Of a DNA stretch of 64,000 nt, positions 8,716 to 18,241 are shown one piece after another. Each line of letters opens with the position of its first letter. Position 1 is the first letter of the stretch. The stretch covers positions 135,217 to 199,216 of the forward strand of contig CAVRNI010000033.1 in NCBI GenBank assembly GCA_963722415.1, given 5' to 3'. Source of the DNA: JALOLG01 sp963722415. Its GTDB lineage: Bacteria > Actinomycetota > Acidimicrobiia > Acidimicrobiales > Ilumatobacteraceae. Under the pieces are notes generated by a model. That model saw only the letters and a list, made by a program, of their open reading frames with translations. It was not told the DNA's origin and did not search any database. A program made the translations under genes and the position numbers.

Positions 8716-10743
8716 ATGCTGTCGAGGATGGGCGTGTCGGCTCGCCACCGTGTTGCGGGGCTCGTCGCCGGGGTGGCATTGATCGCCGCGGCCGTGTCGG
8801 CTCCGGCATCGGCGCAGGCTCAGGTGAGCGCCCAGATCGGACGGATCGACGCCGCCGGGCTCGTGGGGCACGTCGGCGTCGACCTCGACGGTGGCTCAGC
8901 GCTCGCCTACGAAATCGTTCGCTACTGGGACGCGGCGGGACAGATCGACGACTTCGCGGTTCCCGGATCGCCGGCCTGGGCGAGGTTCGAGTTCTATCCC
9001 GACAGCCACGCCTACGACCCCTGGACGCTGTCCGTCGGCGGGGCACACGTCCACCGCGACGTGTCAATGGGCCCGAACTGGCTGACGATGGGTGACATCA
9101 CCTTGCCGAAGCTCGGTCAAGCCTTCGACGGTGCAGTCGGGTTCCGCATCGACGGCACGATCGTGTCGAGCACTGACGTTCCCGACGGACGGGTCGAGAT
9201 CGACGCGTTCCAGCTCGGGATCGTCGAGTTCGATCCGTTCATCCCGCCGCTGCCTCGAAACGCGACCGGTGACGAGTTCGGCGCGTTCGCCACATCGACG
9301 AATCGGGGTCACCAATGGACAGCGGGCGTCGGATGGCCAGGGCGGTACGTCCTGTTCGTGCGCGACATGGCGACCAACCGTCGCATCCAGGCGATCGCCG
9401 ACATCGCCCCCGGATCGGTTCCCACCATCGACCTGGACGCCGTGTGCTTCGGCTTCTACACGTGCCAGTACGACCGCGGCGGGCCCGGAGCCGCTGCCGG
9501 GACCTTCCACCCGCTGACACCGACGCGGGTGCTCGACACCAGGGCTCGGCTCGGGATCGGTAACGGTCCGGTGAGGACTGGTGGTGGTTGGTCGCCGAGT
9601 GACAACCGAGTCGTGCGAAACGACGAGGTCGTGAACCACGAGCTGAGGGTCACCGGAAGGTTCGGAGTGCCCGCGACCGGCGTCAGTGCGGTGCTGCTGA
9701 ATGTGACGGCGGTCGAAGCGCCGGGTGCCGGCTTCGTCGCGGTGCGGCCACGCCGACCGAGCTGTTGTGACGACCTCGCGATCCACGACGACCGGGCAGC
9801 GATCGATCCAGAGGTCCCCGCGACGTCCAACCTCAACGTCGGTCCGTCCGACGCTGTCGCCAACCTCGTCCTGGCACGTGTGGGCGCGGGTGGCACGATC
9901 ACCCTGTTCAACTCCTTCGGGCCGACGCACATCATCGCTGACGTCGCCGGATGGTTCGACACCGGCTCGGCCGATCCGCAGGCGCTCGGCTACGTGGGGG
10001 TCGCCCCGACACGCGTGCTCGACACCCGCAACGGCACGGGCGGTCCCGCCAAGCGCTTCGAGATCGGTGAGACCCGCACGGTCGCGGTGGCCGGCGTCGC
10101 CGGTGTGCCGGACGATGCGTCGGCGGTCGTCGTCAACATCACCGCCACGCATGCACAGGCGGCCGGCTATGTGCGTGCGTTCCCGTCCGGTATCGCGACG
10201 CCGCAAGCCTCCAGCCTCAACTTCACGGAGCGCGCGGATCGCGCCAACCTGGCGGTCCTTCCGGTGGGCGCGGACGGCCGCATCGCGATGCGCGTCGACG
10301 ACGCGGCGACGCACCTCGTCGTCGACGTGATGGGCGCCTTCGCCCCGGGCGGACACAGAATCACGGCGATCGAGCCGGTCCGTGTCGCCGACTCGCGAAG
10401 CGGTCTCGGCCTCCCGCCACGGAAGCTCGCCGATGGCGAGATCGTCGCGGTGCAGCTACGCGGCGTCGGCCCGATTCCCGCCGGCGCGACCGCGGCGGTG
10501 CTCAACGTGACGGTGACGCAGAGCGAGGGTGGCGGCTACGCCACGGTGTTCTCCGGCGGGTCGCCTTCGCCGGAGACGTCGAACGTCAACTTCACGGCCG
10601 GTAACGACGTGTCCAACATGGTGATCATCCCACTCGGCGCCGACGGCTCGATCGCGTTGCTCAACCGCGGAGCACCGGCCCACGTGATCGTCGACACGCT
10701 GGGTTTCGTGACGGCGAACGCAGCCGGGACCGGACAGTCATGA
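8716..10743 (+). CDS. Secreted surface protein with three 'RVLDTR' repeat domains
   Basis: ATG 8716 (CGAGGCG upstream) gives a clear signal peptide: 'MSVSARHR'-type basic start, a hydrophobic 'VAGLVAGVALIAAAVSAPASA' core, and cleavage after ASA. Residues about 35-240 form a beta-rich domain of unknown type. Three ~120-residue repeats follow, starting at about 9508, 10003 and 10366. Each opens with '(F/Y/I)..(L/V/I).P.RV(L/A)D(T/S)R' and closes with '(H)(I/L/V)(I/V)(V/A)DV.G.F'. These repeats are common in secreted proteins of Acidimicrobiia and related actinobacteria. No catalytic residues are evident, and a cell-surface or adhesive role is only an inference. The gene ends 6 bp inside the convergent gene at 10738. 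Confidence 0.7.
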   Translation: MLSRMGVSARHRVAGLVAGVALIAAAVSAPASAQAQVSAQIGRIDAAGLVGHVGVDLDGGSALAYEIVRYWDAAGQIDDFAVPGSPAWARFEFYPDSHAYDPWTLSVGGAHVHRDVSMGPNWLTMGDITLPKLGQAFDGAVGFRIDGTIVSSTDVPDGRVEIDAFQLGIVEFDPFIPPLPRNATGDEFGAFATSTNRGHQWTAGVGWPGRYVLFVRDMATNRRIQAIADIAPGSVPTIDLDAVCFGFYTCQYDRGGPGAAAGTFHPLTPTRVLDTRARLGIGNGPVRTGGGWSPSDNRVVRNDEVVNHELRVTGRFGVPATGVSAVLLNVTAVEAPGAGFVAVRPRRPSCCDDLAIHDDRAAIDPEVPATSNLNVGPSDAVANLVLARVGAGGTITLFNSFGPTHIIADVAGWFDTGSADPQALGYVGVAPTRVLDTRNGTGGPAKRFEIGETRTVAVAGVAGVPDDASAVVVNITATHAQAAGYVRAFPSGIATPQASSLNFTERADRANLAVLPVGADGRIAMRVDDAATHLVVDVMGAFAPGGHRITAIEPVRVADSRSGLGLPPRKLADGEIVAVQLRGVGPIPAGATAAVLNVTVTQSEGGGYATVFSGGSPSPETSNVNFTAGNDVSNMVIIPLGADGSIALLNRGAPAHVIVDTLGFVTANAAGTGQS

Positions 10744-10957
10744 GTCCCAGATCGAACCGAAGGCCGGGATGCATCGTTGTTCGAGTCCGCGGACCACGTG
10801 CCTCGTGATCGTCTTGTTGGACACGCAGATCATGGCTTCGGCATCGGAGTCGACAGAGGCGTGGTACGCGAGGCGCAAGACGTCCGGCTTGCCCAACGCA
10901 CGCTGAACACGCCACGAGATGGCATGACTGCCCCACCTGCCGAGACGCGCGCGCCAT
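10738..10957 (-). CDS. Small protein translationally coupled to ppk2 (one frameshift)
   Basis: The ATG at 10957 overlaps the ppk2 stop (TGATG). The first ~11 codons ('MARASRQVGQS') are in one frame. The remainder ('AISWRVQRALGKPDVLRLAY', '...VSNKTITRHVVRGLEQRC', 'IPAFGSIWDS') is in another, joining near 10920-10932. The combined product is about 72 residues. Protein-like composition, the stop/start coupling and the tight convergent end with the surface-protein gene all argue for a real gene. No family was recognised. Confidence 0.5.
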
Positions 10958-11991
10958 CAACGTGATGACGGACGGCGCGGAACCGCGGTCGGTGTCAGCT
11001 GTCGTTCTGCGGCGACCGAGTTGTCGTCGTCGGAGGTCTCTCCAGCGTCGGAAGCGACGATGGTCGGCGGGCCGACGATGAGCGGGTCCGGCGAGCCGAC
11101 AAGGTCCGTGTTCCTGTCCGGATAGTCCAGGCCGTGCAGCACGAAGCGGATCGCCTCGATGCGCCCGCGCTTCTTGTCGTTGCTTCGCACCACGGTCCAC
11201 GGTGCGTGCGCGGTGTGGGTGCTCCGGAACATCGCCTCCTTGGCGGCGGTGTAGTCGTCCCAGCGATCCAACGACGCCAGGTCCATCGGGCTCAACTTCC
11301 ACTGACGTACCGGATCGATCCGCCGGATCGTGAATCGTGCGATCTGCTCGCGGCGCGACACCGAGAACCACAACTTGACGAGCGTTGTCCCGGACCGCGT
11401 GAGCATCGCTTCGAACTCGGGGACCTCTCGGAGGAACTCGTCGTACTCGTCGTCGGTGCAAAATCCCATCACCCGCTCGACCCCGGCGCGGTTGTACCAG
11501 GATCGATCGAACAGGACGATCTCGCCCTGCGTCGGCAGGTGCTGCACGTACCGCTGGAAGTACCACTCGCCCCGCTCGCGCTCGCTCGGCACCGACAAGG
11601 CAACCACATTGGTGCCACGCGGATTGAGGTGTTCCACGAACCGCTTGATCGTGCCACCCTTGCCCGCCGCGTCACGTCCCTCGAACAGGACAACCAGCTT
11701 CTGACCCGTCTCGCGGATCCACGCCTGCGCCTTGAGCAGCTCGATCTGCAGAAGACGCTTCGTGATCTCGTAGTCGTTGCGCTCCATGCGCTCGTCGTAG
11801 GGGTATCCCTCGCGCCAGGTCTCGATCGGCAAACCATCAGGACCGATCAGGACGGGGTCGTCGATCTCATCCCACGTGTTCGTCGCCGACAAGCCGTGTG
11901 CCACGAGCTCCTCGGTCGACAGGTCCTGGAGGGCGTCGATGATGTCGGAGAGATCGACGACCGTCTCCAGGTCGACAAGCCGCTCGTTCAT
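10957..11991 (-). CDS. ppk2: Polyphosphate kinase 2 (PPK2 family)
   Basis: PPK2 enzymes transfer phosphate between polyphosphate and nucleoside (di)phosphates in the cytoplasm. An AGGAGAACC ribosome site fixes ATG 11991, giving 344 residues. The Walker A motif 'EGRDAAGKGGTIKRF' is at about 110-124. The Walker B region 'LFDRSWYNRAGVERVMGF' and the 'KLWFSVSRREQIARF' and 'DPVRQWKLSPMD' segments match single-domain PPK2. The C-terminal ~45 residues are a Ser/Asp/Pro-rich tail not needed for the fold. The small gene at 10738 is coupled to it. Substrate class (ADP versus GDP) cannot be told from sequence alone. Confidence 0.9.
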   Translation of the reverse strand: MNERLVDLETVVDLSDIIDALQDLSTEELVAHGLSATNTWDEIDDPVLIGPDGLPIETWREGYPYDERMERNDYEITKRLLQIELLKAQAWIRETGQKLVVLFEGRDAAGKGGTIKRFVEHLNPRGTNVVALSVPSERERGEWYFQRYVQHLPTQGEIVLFDRSWYNRAGVERVMGFCTDDEYDEFLREVPEFEAMLTRSGTTLVKLWFSVSRREQIARFTIRRIDPVRQWKLSPMDLASLDRWDDYTAAKEAMFRSTHTAHAPWTVVRSNDKKRGRIEAIRFVLHGLDYPDRNTDLVGSPDPLIVGPPTIVASDAGETSDDDNSVAAERQLTPTAVPRRPSSR

Positions 11992-12182
11992 GGTTCTCCT
12001 TGCACGGTTGGGTCGACTCGCGCGGCCACCGTGGCGGAGGCTACGCGATCGCGACGCGGACCTCGTGCGCTGTGCGGCAACGACCAGTTGGACAGGACGA
12101 TCGCTGAGCGGCACGCTGTGCTCGTGGCCGACTCAGCACATACGCAGTCGCACCCCGTACCCTCGGCGCCCGAGCAGCGCCG

Positions 12183-12689
12183 ATGACCGTGCGCGTCGTC
12201 AAGCGCAAGTGGGACGGGACCATCTCGGCGGTGGACACCGCGAATCCGCTCGCGGTCCCAGGCGACAACTCGGCCTGGTTCGTGCTCGCCGGCAGCCGCA
12301 GGGAGCGCCCTTCGTCAGGCGCGATCGAGGTCGTAGGTACCGACGAGCTGTGGGTCGCGGTGCCCGGCGAGTGGTGGGTGCTGTGCGGTTACGCGGACGC
12401 GGCCCGGTCGCTCAACGGCTACAAGGTCCACGCCGCGGCTCCCTTCGAAGTGCCGCCCAGTGACGACGAGATCGTGTGGGTCGACCTCGACTTGGACTTC
12501 GAGGTCACCGGCGACGAGGTGGCGCTCCAGGACGAGGCCCAGTTCCACGACCACGCCCGCACGATGGGCTACCCCGACCAGGTCGTGCGGGGTGCCTGGT
12601 CGGGCATCTCCACGATCGCCGCGCGGTACACCAACGGCGACTGGCCGTTCGACGGGACGATGCAGGAGTGGGTGGACAGCGCATCGTGA
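12183..12689 (+). CDS. DUF402 domain protein
   Basis: The 168-residue protein carries the DUF402 landmarks 'WVDLDLDFEVTGDEVALQDEAQF' (split across residues 99-121) and a C-terminal 'YPDQVVRGAWSGI' helix. DUF402 proteins share a beta-barrel fold with FomD-like nucleotide phosphatases and bind metal through the acidic DLD cluster, which is present here. The exact substrate is unknown. It stands alone between ppk2 (divergent) and the VOC gene. Confidence 0.75.
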   Translation: MTVRVVKRKWDGTISAVDTANPLAVPGDNSAWFVLAGSRRERPSSGAIEVVGTDELWVAVPGEWWVLCGYADAARSLNGYKVHAAAPFEVPPSDDEIVWVDLDLDFEVTGDEVALQDEAQFHDHARTMGYPDQVVRGAWSGISTIAARYTNGDWPFDGTMQEWVDSAS

Positions 12690-12780
12690 GACACGAACCT
12701 TGGCGCGAACACGAAACGACAGCCGGTGCGTCCGGGGAGCACGTCTCGTTGCGTTGTTGAATCGGGAGTGGAGCCCGTCG

Positions 12781-13134
12781 TCAGTCTGGCTGGGGGGCGG
12801 TCTGATCGAAGATGTGGATGATGTTGCCGGCCGGGTCGCTCAACGATGCCGAGTGACCGCCCGGCACGTCGATCGACTCACCGACCCACGACAGTTGAGG
12901 GTGCTCGCCGACGAACCGTTCGACATCGTCGACCTCGTAGAACGGCCCTGATGACCAGCGCGCGTGATCGTCCGGCGGGACGTCGAGCATGAGTTGGACC
13001 GGTGTCCCTGGCAGCTCGAAGGCCACGGTGCCTTCGCCCTCGCGCCACGCCTCGTCGAGCCCGAGGTCGTCTCGATAGAAGGCGAGCGCTGGTTGCAGTT
13101 CCGGCACGGACACGTAGAAATACGACAGCTTCAT
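12781..13134 (-). CDS. VOC superfamily (glyoxalase/bleomycin-resistance-like) protein
   Basis: The 117-residue protein has one pair of beta-alpha-beta-beta-beta modules. It starts 'MKLSYFYVSVPELQPALAFY', has 'LPGTPVQLMLD' in the middle and ends 'SLSDPAGNIIHIFDQ', the usual metal-Glu/Asp strand region of VOC proteins. It probably acts as a homodimer, and the substrate is unknown. It is divergently transcribed from the TetR gene over a ~50-bp gap, so that regulator is the likely controller. Confidence 0.8.
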   Translation of the reverse strand: MKLSYFYVSVPELQPALAFYRDDLGLDEAWREGEGTVAFELPGTPVQLMLDVPPDDHARWSSGPFYEVDDVERFVGEHPQLSWVGESIDVPGGHSASLSDPAGNIIHIFDQTAPQPD

Positions 13135-13176
13135 CGGCCGCTACCGTAATGACACTACGTTCAGATGGCAAGGCGT

Positions 13177-13182
13177 TACGCT
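13177..13182 (+). promoter_or_regulatory. TACGCT -10 box of a leaderless TetR gene
   Basis: TACGCT ends six bases before GTG 13189, the spacing expected when transcription starts at the first base of the start codon. It lies in the 55-bp space shared with the VOC gene. On the minus strand, TACGGT lies 8 bp before the VOC start. Confidence 0.5.
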
Positions 13183-13188
13183 GGCATC

Positions 13189-13698
13189 GTGCGTGACGGC
13201 TTCCCCATGCCCGGATCGGCCAAGGCCAGGCTGATCGCCGCCGCGCAACACCAGTTCGAGCACGTCGGGTTCGACGCCACCACCGTCACCGACCTGGCGG
13301 CGAAGGCAGACGTGACGACCGGTGCGCTCTACCACCACTTCGGTTCCAAGCTCGGGCTCTACACCACCGTCCGCGATGATCTGGAACAGCGGATCACCGA
13401 TCGCATGGAAGGGGCCGCAGCCGCCATCGACCGTCCCGGCCGGACCGCCGTCCGGGCAGCCCTGCTCATTGCGTTCGACGCCGCTGTTCGCTTCGGCGCC
13501 TGCCGGCTGCTCGGTGAGCCCGCACCAGCCGAACGACCGGACCCGATCCGCAATTCCCTCGAAGGCCTGCTCCCAGCCCGAGCGCGTCCCGCCGCCATCG
13601 TGCTCGCCTCAGCCTGGCGCGCCGCGCTCCTCGAGGTCGCATACGGCACCCCGTCAGCCACCATGCGTCACGCCCTCGCGTTCGTCACCGAAGAGTGA
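13189..13698 (+). CDS. TetR family transcriptional regulator
   Basis: The N-terminal helix-turn-helix 'AAQHQFEHVGFDATTVTDLAA' (split), continuing '...VTTGALYHHFGSKLGLY', is the classic TetR DNA-binding signature at residues 14-58. The ligand-binding C-terminal domain is ~110 residues. I chose GTG 13189 because of the -10 box six bases upstream; an ATG at 13165 is also in frame. It faces the VOC gene across a shared promoter, so repression of that gene and of itself is the likely arrangement. The ligand is unknown. Confidence 0.85.
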   Translation: MRDGFPMPGSAKARLIAAAQHQFEHVGFDATTVTDLAAKADVTTGALYHHFGSKLGLYTTVRDDLEQRITDRMEGAAAAIDRPGRTAVRAALLIAFDAAVRFGACRLLGEPAPAERPDPIRNSLEGLLPARARPAAIVLASAWRAALLEVAYGTPSATMRHALAFVTEE

Positions 13699-13756
13699 CA
13701 AGCCGAGGGCGGGCGGCGTCTGCACGTGGGTTCGACTCAGCGCGTGTCACGCTGGT

Positions 13757-13951
13757 TCAGAAACCTGCCATCGGTCTGACGCGTGCATCTCGAATCCACG
13801 ACGCTGCCACTCGGTCGGGTCCATCGAGCTCAGCGACACTCGGCACGCGGAACGCCCGTCGGACGAACACTGAGCCCTCGCCCAGGCGGCGACACCTCGT
13901 CGAGGCATCGTTTCGGTAGTCGGCGAAGGCGGCGATGAATCCGTCGGCCAC
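13757..13951 (-). CDS. Possible small protein of unknown function
   Basis: A 64-codon frame with GTG start lies 13 bp downstream of the LtrA gene on the same strand. Codon third positions are mostly G/C and the composition is protein-like ('VADGFIAAFADYRNDASTR', 'AELDGPDRVAASWIRDARV'). No family or ribosome site was recognised. It could equally be chance in high-GC DNA. Confidence 0.25.
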   Translation of the reverse strand: MADGFIAAFADYRNDASTRCRRLGEGSVFVRRAFRVPSVAELDGPDRVAASWIRDARVRPMAGF

Positions 13952-13963
13952 GCAGGCGAGCGG

Positions 13964-15217
13964 TCATCGCGGCGCGTGTTCGACGCCCGATCGGGCCAGC
14001 ATCTCGGCCCGGTGGCGGTGACCGACGACCTCGTAGCCGACGACCGTCACCGCCGGCGCCAACGTCAGCACGAGGAGGCAGGCCGCGATGGGAGCGTCGG
14101 CGGCGGCCATGATGATCGCCGCAACGATGACCACCGCCGTGCCGATGACCAGCCAGACGTGAAACGGGTCGACCTCACGGGAGAGCACGCTGTAGAGGGC
14201 GTAGAGGCAGAGCACGTAGATGGCGAGTGGAACGGCGGTCGTGAGGACCACCGCGAGCTGGCTGATGTGCGCCTCGTGTTCGATGTAGAGCGCGGCCACG
14301 TGGAGCCCCGCGCCCGTCGCAGCGAGGGCCGCGAACAACGGGAGGTGCCCATATCCCCAGCCGAAGGAGCGGTTGCGGAAGCGGGCCAGCAACTCGGCAC
14401 TCGGGATCACGAAGTACATCCACCACATGCCGAACGTGAGTCCGACGCCGGCGAGCCCGACGAGCGCCGTTTCGACGGTCCATCCGTCAGAGCGAAGGAC
14501 GGCGTTGATCGCAGCGACGGTGCCGAGGATCACTTCGCCGAGCGTGATGATGGTCAGCAGTCCGTATCGCTCGGAAATGTGGTGCGGGTGCCACGGGGTG
14601 ACGCCGAAGCGGCGCTCGGCGACGACCGGACCGGTCAGCTCGATGATCACGAGCACTGCAGCGATCGAGAACATGGCGGCGATCGACACGTCGGCCACCA
14701 GCAACCCGATCCAACCGATCTGGGCGGCAAAGAGTGTGATGGCGTAGGTGGCCGCGCACCGTCGCCGGACGACGTCGTGTCGGGCGACTCGAAGCCACAG
14801 CGCGATGAGTCCTGTGCGCATGATCACGTACCCGAGCACCATCACTCCGTTGTCGACGTGGTCGCCTTGCTCGATCGACTCGAACATCGGGGGGAGCCCG
14901 AGCGCCAACACGAGCACCCCGACCATCTGCACCATCGTGAGAAGGCGGTAGATCCAGTCGTCGGTGTCGTAGGCCGACGCAAACCAGGTGTTCTGGATCC
15001 ACGCCCAGATCACCGCGAACATCGCGAACCCGAACCCGATCAACCCCGTCCGCCAATGGCCCTCGGCGAAGGAGTGCGCGGCTTCGTTGCTCGCGGCGCC
15101 GAATGCCACCACGAACGTCAGGTCGTAGAGGAGCTCGAGCGGGGTCGCCGCACGATGGAGCTCATGCGGGTCGCGCCCGGTCATCGGCAATCTGCGGTGT
15201 GCAATTGTCGTCGGCAC
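13964..15217 (-). CDS. ltrA: LtrA family membrane protein (low temperature requirement protein A)
   Basis: The 417-residue polytopic protein has about 11-12 membrane segments. The family signatures are 'ATPLELLYDLTFVVAFGAAS' near the N-terminus, 'PHHISERYGLLTIITLGEV' in the middle and 'FRNRSFGWGYGHLPLF' later. The gene starts at GTG 15217, or at an in-frame ATG at 15184 just before the conserved region. The biochemical role of LtrA proteins is not established; the name comes from cold-sensitive Listeria mutants. The end lies 13 bp from the small frame at 13951. Confidence 0.85.
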   Translation of the reverse strand: MPTTIAHRRLPMTGRDPHELHRAATPLELLYDLTFVVAFGAASNEAAHSFAEGHWRTGLIGFGFAMFAVIWAWIQNTWFASAYDTDDWIYRLLTMVQMVGVLVLALGLPPMFESIEQGDHVDNGVMVLGYVIMRTGLIALWLRVARHDVVRRRCAATYAITLFAAQIGWIGLLVADVSIAAMFSIAAVLVIIELTGPVVAERRFGVTPWHPHHISERYGLLTIITLGEVILGTVAAINAVLRSDGWTVETALVGLAGVGLTFGMWWMYFVIPSAELLARFRNRSFGWGYGHLPLFAALAATGAGLHVAALYIEHEAHISQLAVVLTTAVPLAIYVLCLYALYSVLSREVDPFHVWLVIGTAVVIVAAIIMAAADAPIAACLLVLTLAPAVTVVGYEVVGHRHRAEMLARSGVEHAPR

Positions 15218-15224
15218 CCGCAGA

Positions 15225-17193
15225 TCATGTCAGCCCGATGAGCGATGACCGCCGACCGACGCGAGCCTCGCGCCGCCCCGGCGAGGTGATGCCGTTGCAG
15301 ATCGGCGTGAAGTTCTCAGTGCAGGTGTCAGGTGCCGATCGTTGCGTCCGTCGGCGTGCCGGATCGCGACCGTTGCCGAGCGCGGCCGTCCTTGGAAGTC
15401 CGGCCAGTTCGACTGTGAGGCGGGATTGGCCGGGTCGGTGGCGGCCTCGCCGGGATGTTGGATGTTGACGAACAGCGTCCGCTGGTCGTCGGTCATCGCC
15501 CAGCCCGTGATCTCGCATCCCTTGGGCCCGACGAGGAAGCGGCGGATGTCGCCGGTCACGCGGGTCGGCGGCGAGCATCTGGTTGTTGCACGGCGATCGG
15601 CTGCGTTCCGTCGGTCTCGATCCAGAGCCGTCCGTCGGGGTCGAAGGCGAGTCCGTCCGGTGAGCCGAAGGCGTCGGCGGGAGCGATGGTCGAGCCGTCG
15701 CCGGTGCCGAGGCCGGCGCCGGCGAGGGCGAAGGCCGACCAGATGAACGTCGTCGGCGCCGTGGTCGCCGCCGGTGTTCTGCCAGCGCAGGATGTGGCCG
15801 AACGTGTTGTTCGGGCGCGGGTTGGCGGCGTCGGTCGTCGTGCGGTTGGTGTTGTTGGTGAAGGTTCCGTAGGCCACGCCCGGCTGCAGCGGGTGGACGG
15901 CGACCCACTCCGGGCGGTCCATCGGCGTGGCCCCGACGGCGGCGGCCGCGCCGCGGGCGTCGATGAGGATCTCGGCCAGCGAGCCGTAGCCGGGCACCGC
16001 TCCTGCGACCAAGCGGGAGCCACGTGCCGCTGCCGTCGGCGTCGAAGCGGGCGACGTACAGGGTGCCCTCGTCGAGCGGGCTGCGGCTGGCGGCGCGATC
16101 GCCACGGCCGAGCCGAGACGAACTTGTAGAGGAACTGGAATCGCTCGTCGTCACCGGTGTAGATGACGGCCCGGCCATCGTCGGCCTCGGCGAAGCCGGC
16201 GTTCTCGTGCTTGAGCGCGCCCGAGCGCCGTCCGCTTCTTCGGCGTCGATCCGGGGTCGCTCGGGTCGATCTCGACGACCCAGCCGAACCGGTTCGGCTC
16301 GTTCGGGTTGGCGGCGAGATCGAAGCGGGGATCGCGCCAGCCACCACGGGTTGTCGCCCCGCGCCGACGCCGTAGCGGCCCATCAACGGCGTCGGCGTGA
16401 ACGGCGTCTCCGTGCCGAAGTAGCCGTTGAAGTTCTCCTCGCACGTCAGATACGTGCCCCACGGCGTCTTCCCGTTGGCGCAGTTGTTGACCGTCCCCAG
16501 CACGCGTGTGCCGGTGGATCGGCGGAGTCTGCAGCGACGGATGACCGGCGGCCGGGCCCGGTCAACTCCATCTCGGTGTTCGCCGTGATGCGCCGGGCGT
16601 AGCGGAGCGCACGAGGCGCCATGAGCCGTCGCGACCAACTCGAGCTCGCACACGCTGACGCCGTGGGCGTTCTGCGCCTTGCAGCACCGTCTCCGGGGTC
16701 GCGTGTAGTCGGCGACGGTCGGGAACAGCGACAACCGCTGAGTCGAAGGCCTCGTGATTCATCGACGAGCAGGCCGCGCTTGCGCTGACCGCGGGAAGAA
16801 CGCCATCCCGTCGTGGCCCGTTCCGAACTGCTGCTCCTGGTCGGCGGCGGTATTCGTGCCATCGAACAGGAACGCCGGCCCGTCGGGCTGGATCGGGTCG
16901 CCCCACGGGATCAGCACCTGGGCGACGTAGCCGTCGGGGACGGTCACGGCGTCGTCCACGTTCGGTGCCACTGCGGCAAAGCCGAGCGCCGAGCGGCCGG
17001 CGCCGCCGCGCCGATCGCCCCTGTCGTCTCGATTCGACGTTGCGGCACCGACGGCGGTGCCGCCGAACGCCAGTGGGGTGCTGACGGCGGCGAGGGCAGC
17101 CGCGCCACCACCGAGCAACAGTCGGCGCGACAGGCCTCGCTCGGCGGCGACATCCTCCGTGTCGCTCTGCGGCGATGCTTCATCAACGGACAT
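15225..17193 (-). CDS. PhoX-type (DUF839) alkaline phosphatase, broken in many places
   Basis: The intact start has a Tat signal ('SRRLLLGGGAAALAAVS') and then the PhoX opening 'VTVPDGYVAQVLIPWGDPI'. After that, recognisable PhoX blocks alternate among all three frames: 'TGHDGMAFFP', 'MNHEAFD', 'LTCEENFNGYFG', 'ALKHENAGFAEADDGRAV', 'ERFQFLYKFVS', 'LDEGTLYVARFDADGSGTW', 'WVAVHPLQPGVAYGTFTNN', 'FGSPDGLAFDPDGRLWIETD', 'LVGPKGCEITGWAMTDD' and 'FVNIQHPGE'. Their order is correct over ~655 codons, with at least eight frame changes. PhoX is a secreted Ca/Fe phosphatase. The break density is far above that of neighbouring genes, so either sequence quality collapses here or this is a pseudogene. Confidence 0.75.
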
Positions 17194-17390
17194 GGGTACC
17201 TCCCTGACTGAGTTCGTGGTTCAAGTTGGCAGGCGCACTTGTACCGTCGGCGACCGCACGCCGACAGCTCGGTGAACGGCCGGCAACCGGCGTGTGAATC
17301 GTCCCCAAGCGGCACGGTGCTCCGGACCTCGGGGTGCTGTTCACGTCGACTGTGAACCACCGAAGATTGGCTCGCCGGTCAGCCGCTTCG

Positions 17391-17678
17391 TCAGGAATGC
17401 GACGGACCGGGCGGAACGTCGAGCTCGAACGCGACCGCGTCCGGATAGCACCAGAACCACTCTTCGTACGGTTCGAACGAGCGGATCAGCGGATGACCGG
17501 TTGCCGCGTTGTGCGCGGTGGCGTGCTTCCCGGGCGAGTTGTCGCAACAGCCGATGTGGCCGCACTGCTGGCACATCCGCAGATGCACCCAGTGGCCGCC
17601 CGTCACGAGGCATTCGTGACAACCGTCGTCGCTGGGCTCGACCTCGGCGATCGTGTTCAAGTGTGAGCACGTGGTCAT
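17391..17678 (-). CDS. UBP-type zinc finger protein
   Basis: Starting at ATG 17678, this ~95-residue protein has the ordered Cys/His ligands of a ZnF-UBP: 'CSHL', 'GCHECLVTGGHWVHLRMCQQC', 'HIGCCDNSPGKHATAHNAA' (split), 'GHPLIRSFEP', 'EWFWCYPD'. In eukaryotes such domains bind the ubiquitin C-terminus. In actinobacteria they form small stand-alone proteins of unknown role. The context gives no partner. Confidence 0.85.
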   Translation of the reverse strand: MTTCSHLNTIAEVEPSDDGCHECLVTGGHWVHLRMCQQCGHIGCCDNSPGKHATAHNAATGHPLIRSFEPYEEWFWCYPDAVAFELDVPPGPSHS

Positions 17679-17893
17679 GGATGTGTCGATGGTATTACCG
17701 AAGCGGGCCGTTAGAGGTTCGGCGAGCGCACGCGCTACGGTCATCGCCAGGACACTCGTCGCCCGACTCCCGTCAGCCGGGGCGGACGACACGTGAGTGC
17801 CCCGGCGTGAGCTGCGACTGGATTCGAGTCGCAGTCGGCGTCTCAGTTCGGGTGTCGCGGGGCACGTCAGAGGCGGAGAGCGAAAGGGGTTGC

Positions 17894-18193
17894 ATGAACA
17901 TTCAAGCCCACGACGGTCCGCCGACGTCCCTCGCAACGACGGAGGATGACCGCGACGGGTCGGGGATCGCGACGATGACCGCCGTCGGTCTCAGCCCGCG
18001 CATCGCCCCGATTGCCGAGGCGTTGATCGCCCGGTCCAACGGGAGGTACGACCCAGAATTCGTACGACGTCTCGTCGGCGACGTTGCAGCCATGTACGAC
18101 GGCGCCCCGGTGCAGGACTTTGTCGTGGTGCTCGTGACGAAGGAAGCCACTGACGCGCTGCGCAAGCTCGACGCGCTGCACCTCGTGAGTTGA
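17894..18193 (+). CDS. Three-helix-bundle dimerisation domain protein
   Basis: A GAAAGGGG site precedes ATG 17894. The 99-residue protein has a disordered N-terminal third. The block 'YDPEFVRRLVGDVAAMYDGA' followed by 'FVVVLVTKEATDALRKL' is typical of small actinobacterial three-helix-bundle proteins often found beside ArsR or stress genes. No enzymatic motif is present. The YceI gene follows 48 bp downstream on the same strand, suggesting co-transcription. Confidence 0.6.
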   Translation: MNIQAHDGPPTSLATTEDDRDGSGIATMTAVGLSPRIAPIAEALIARSNGRYDPEFVRRLVGDVAAMYDGAPVQDFVVVLVTKEATDALRKLDALHLVS

Positions 18194-18241
18194 GGGCCGC
18201 CGTCGCCGGTGGCAACCCGGAGACCCGAAACGGAGGTCGGG

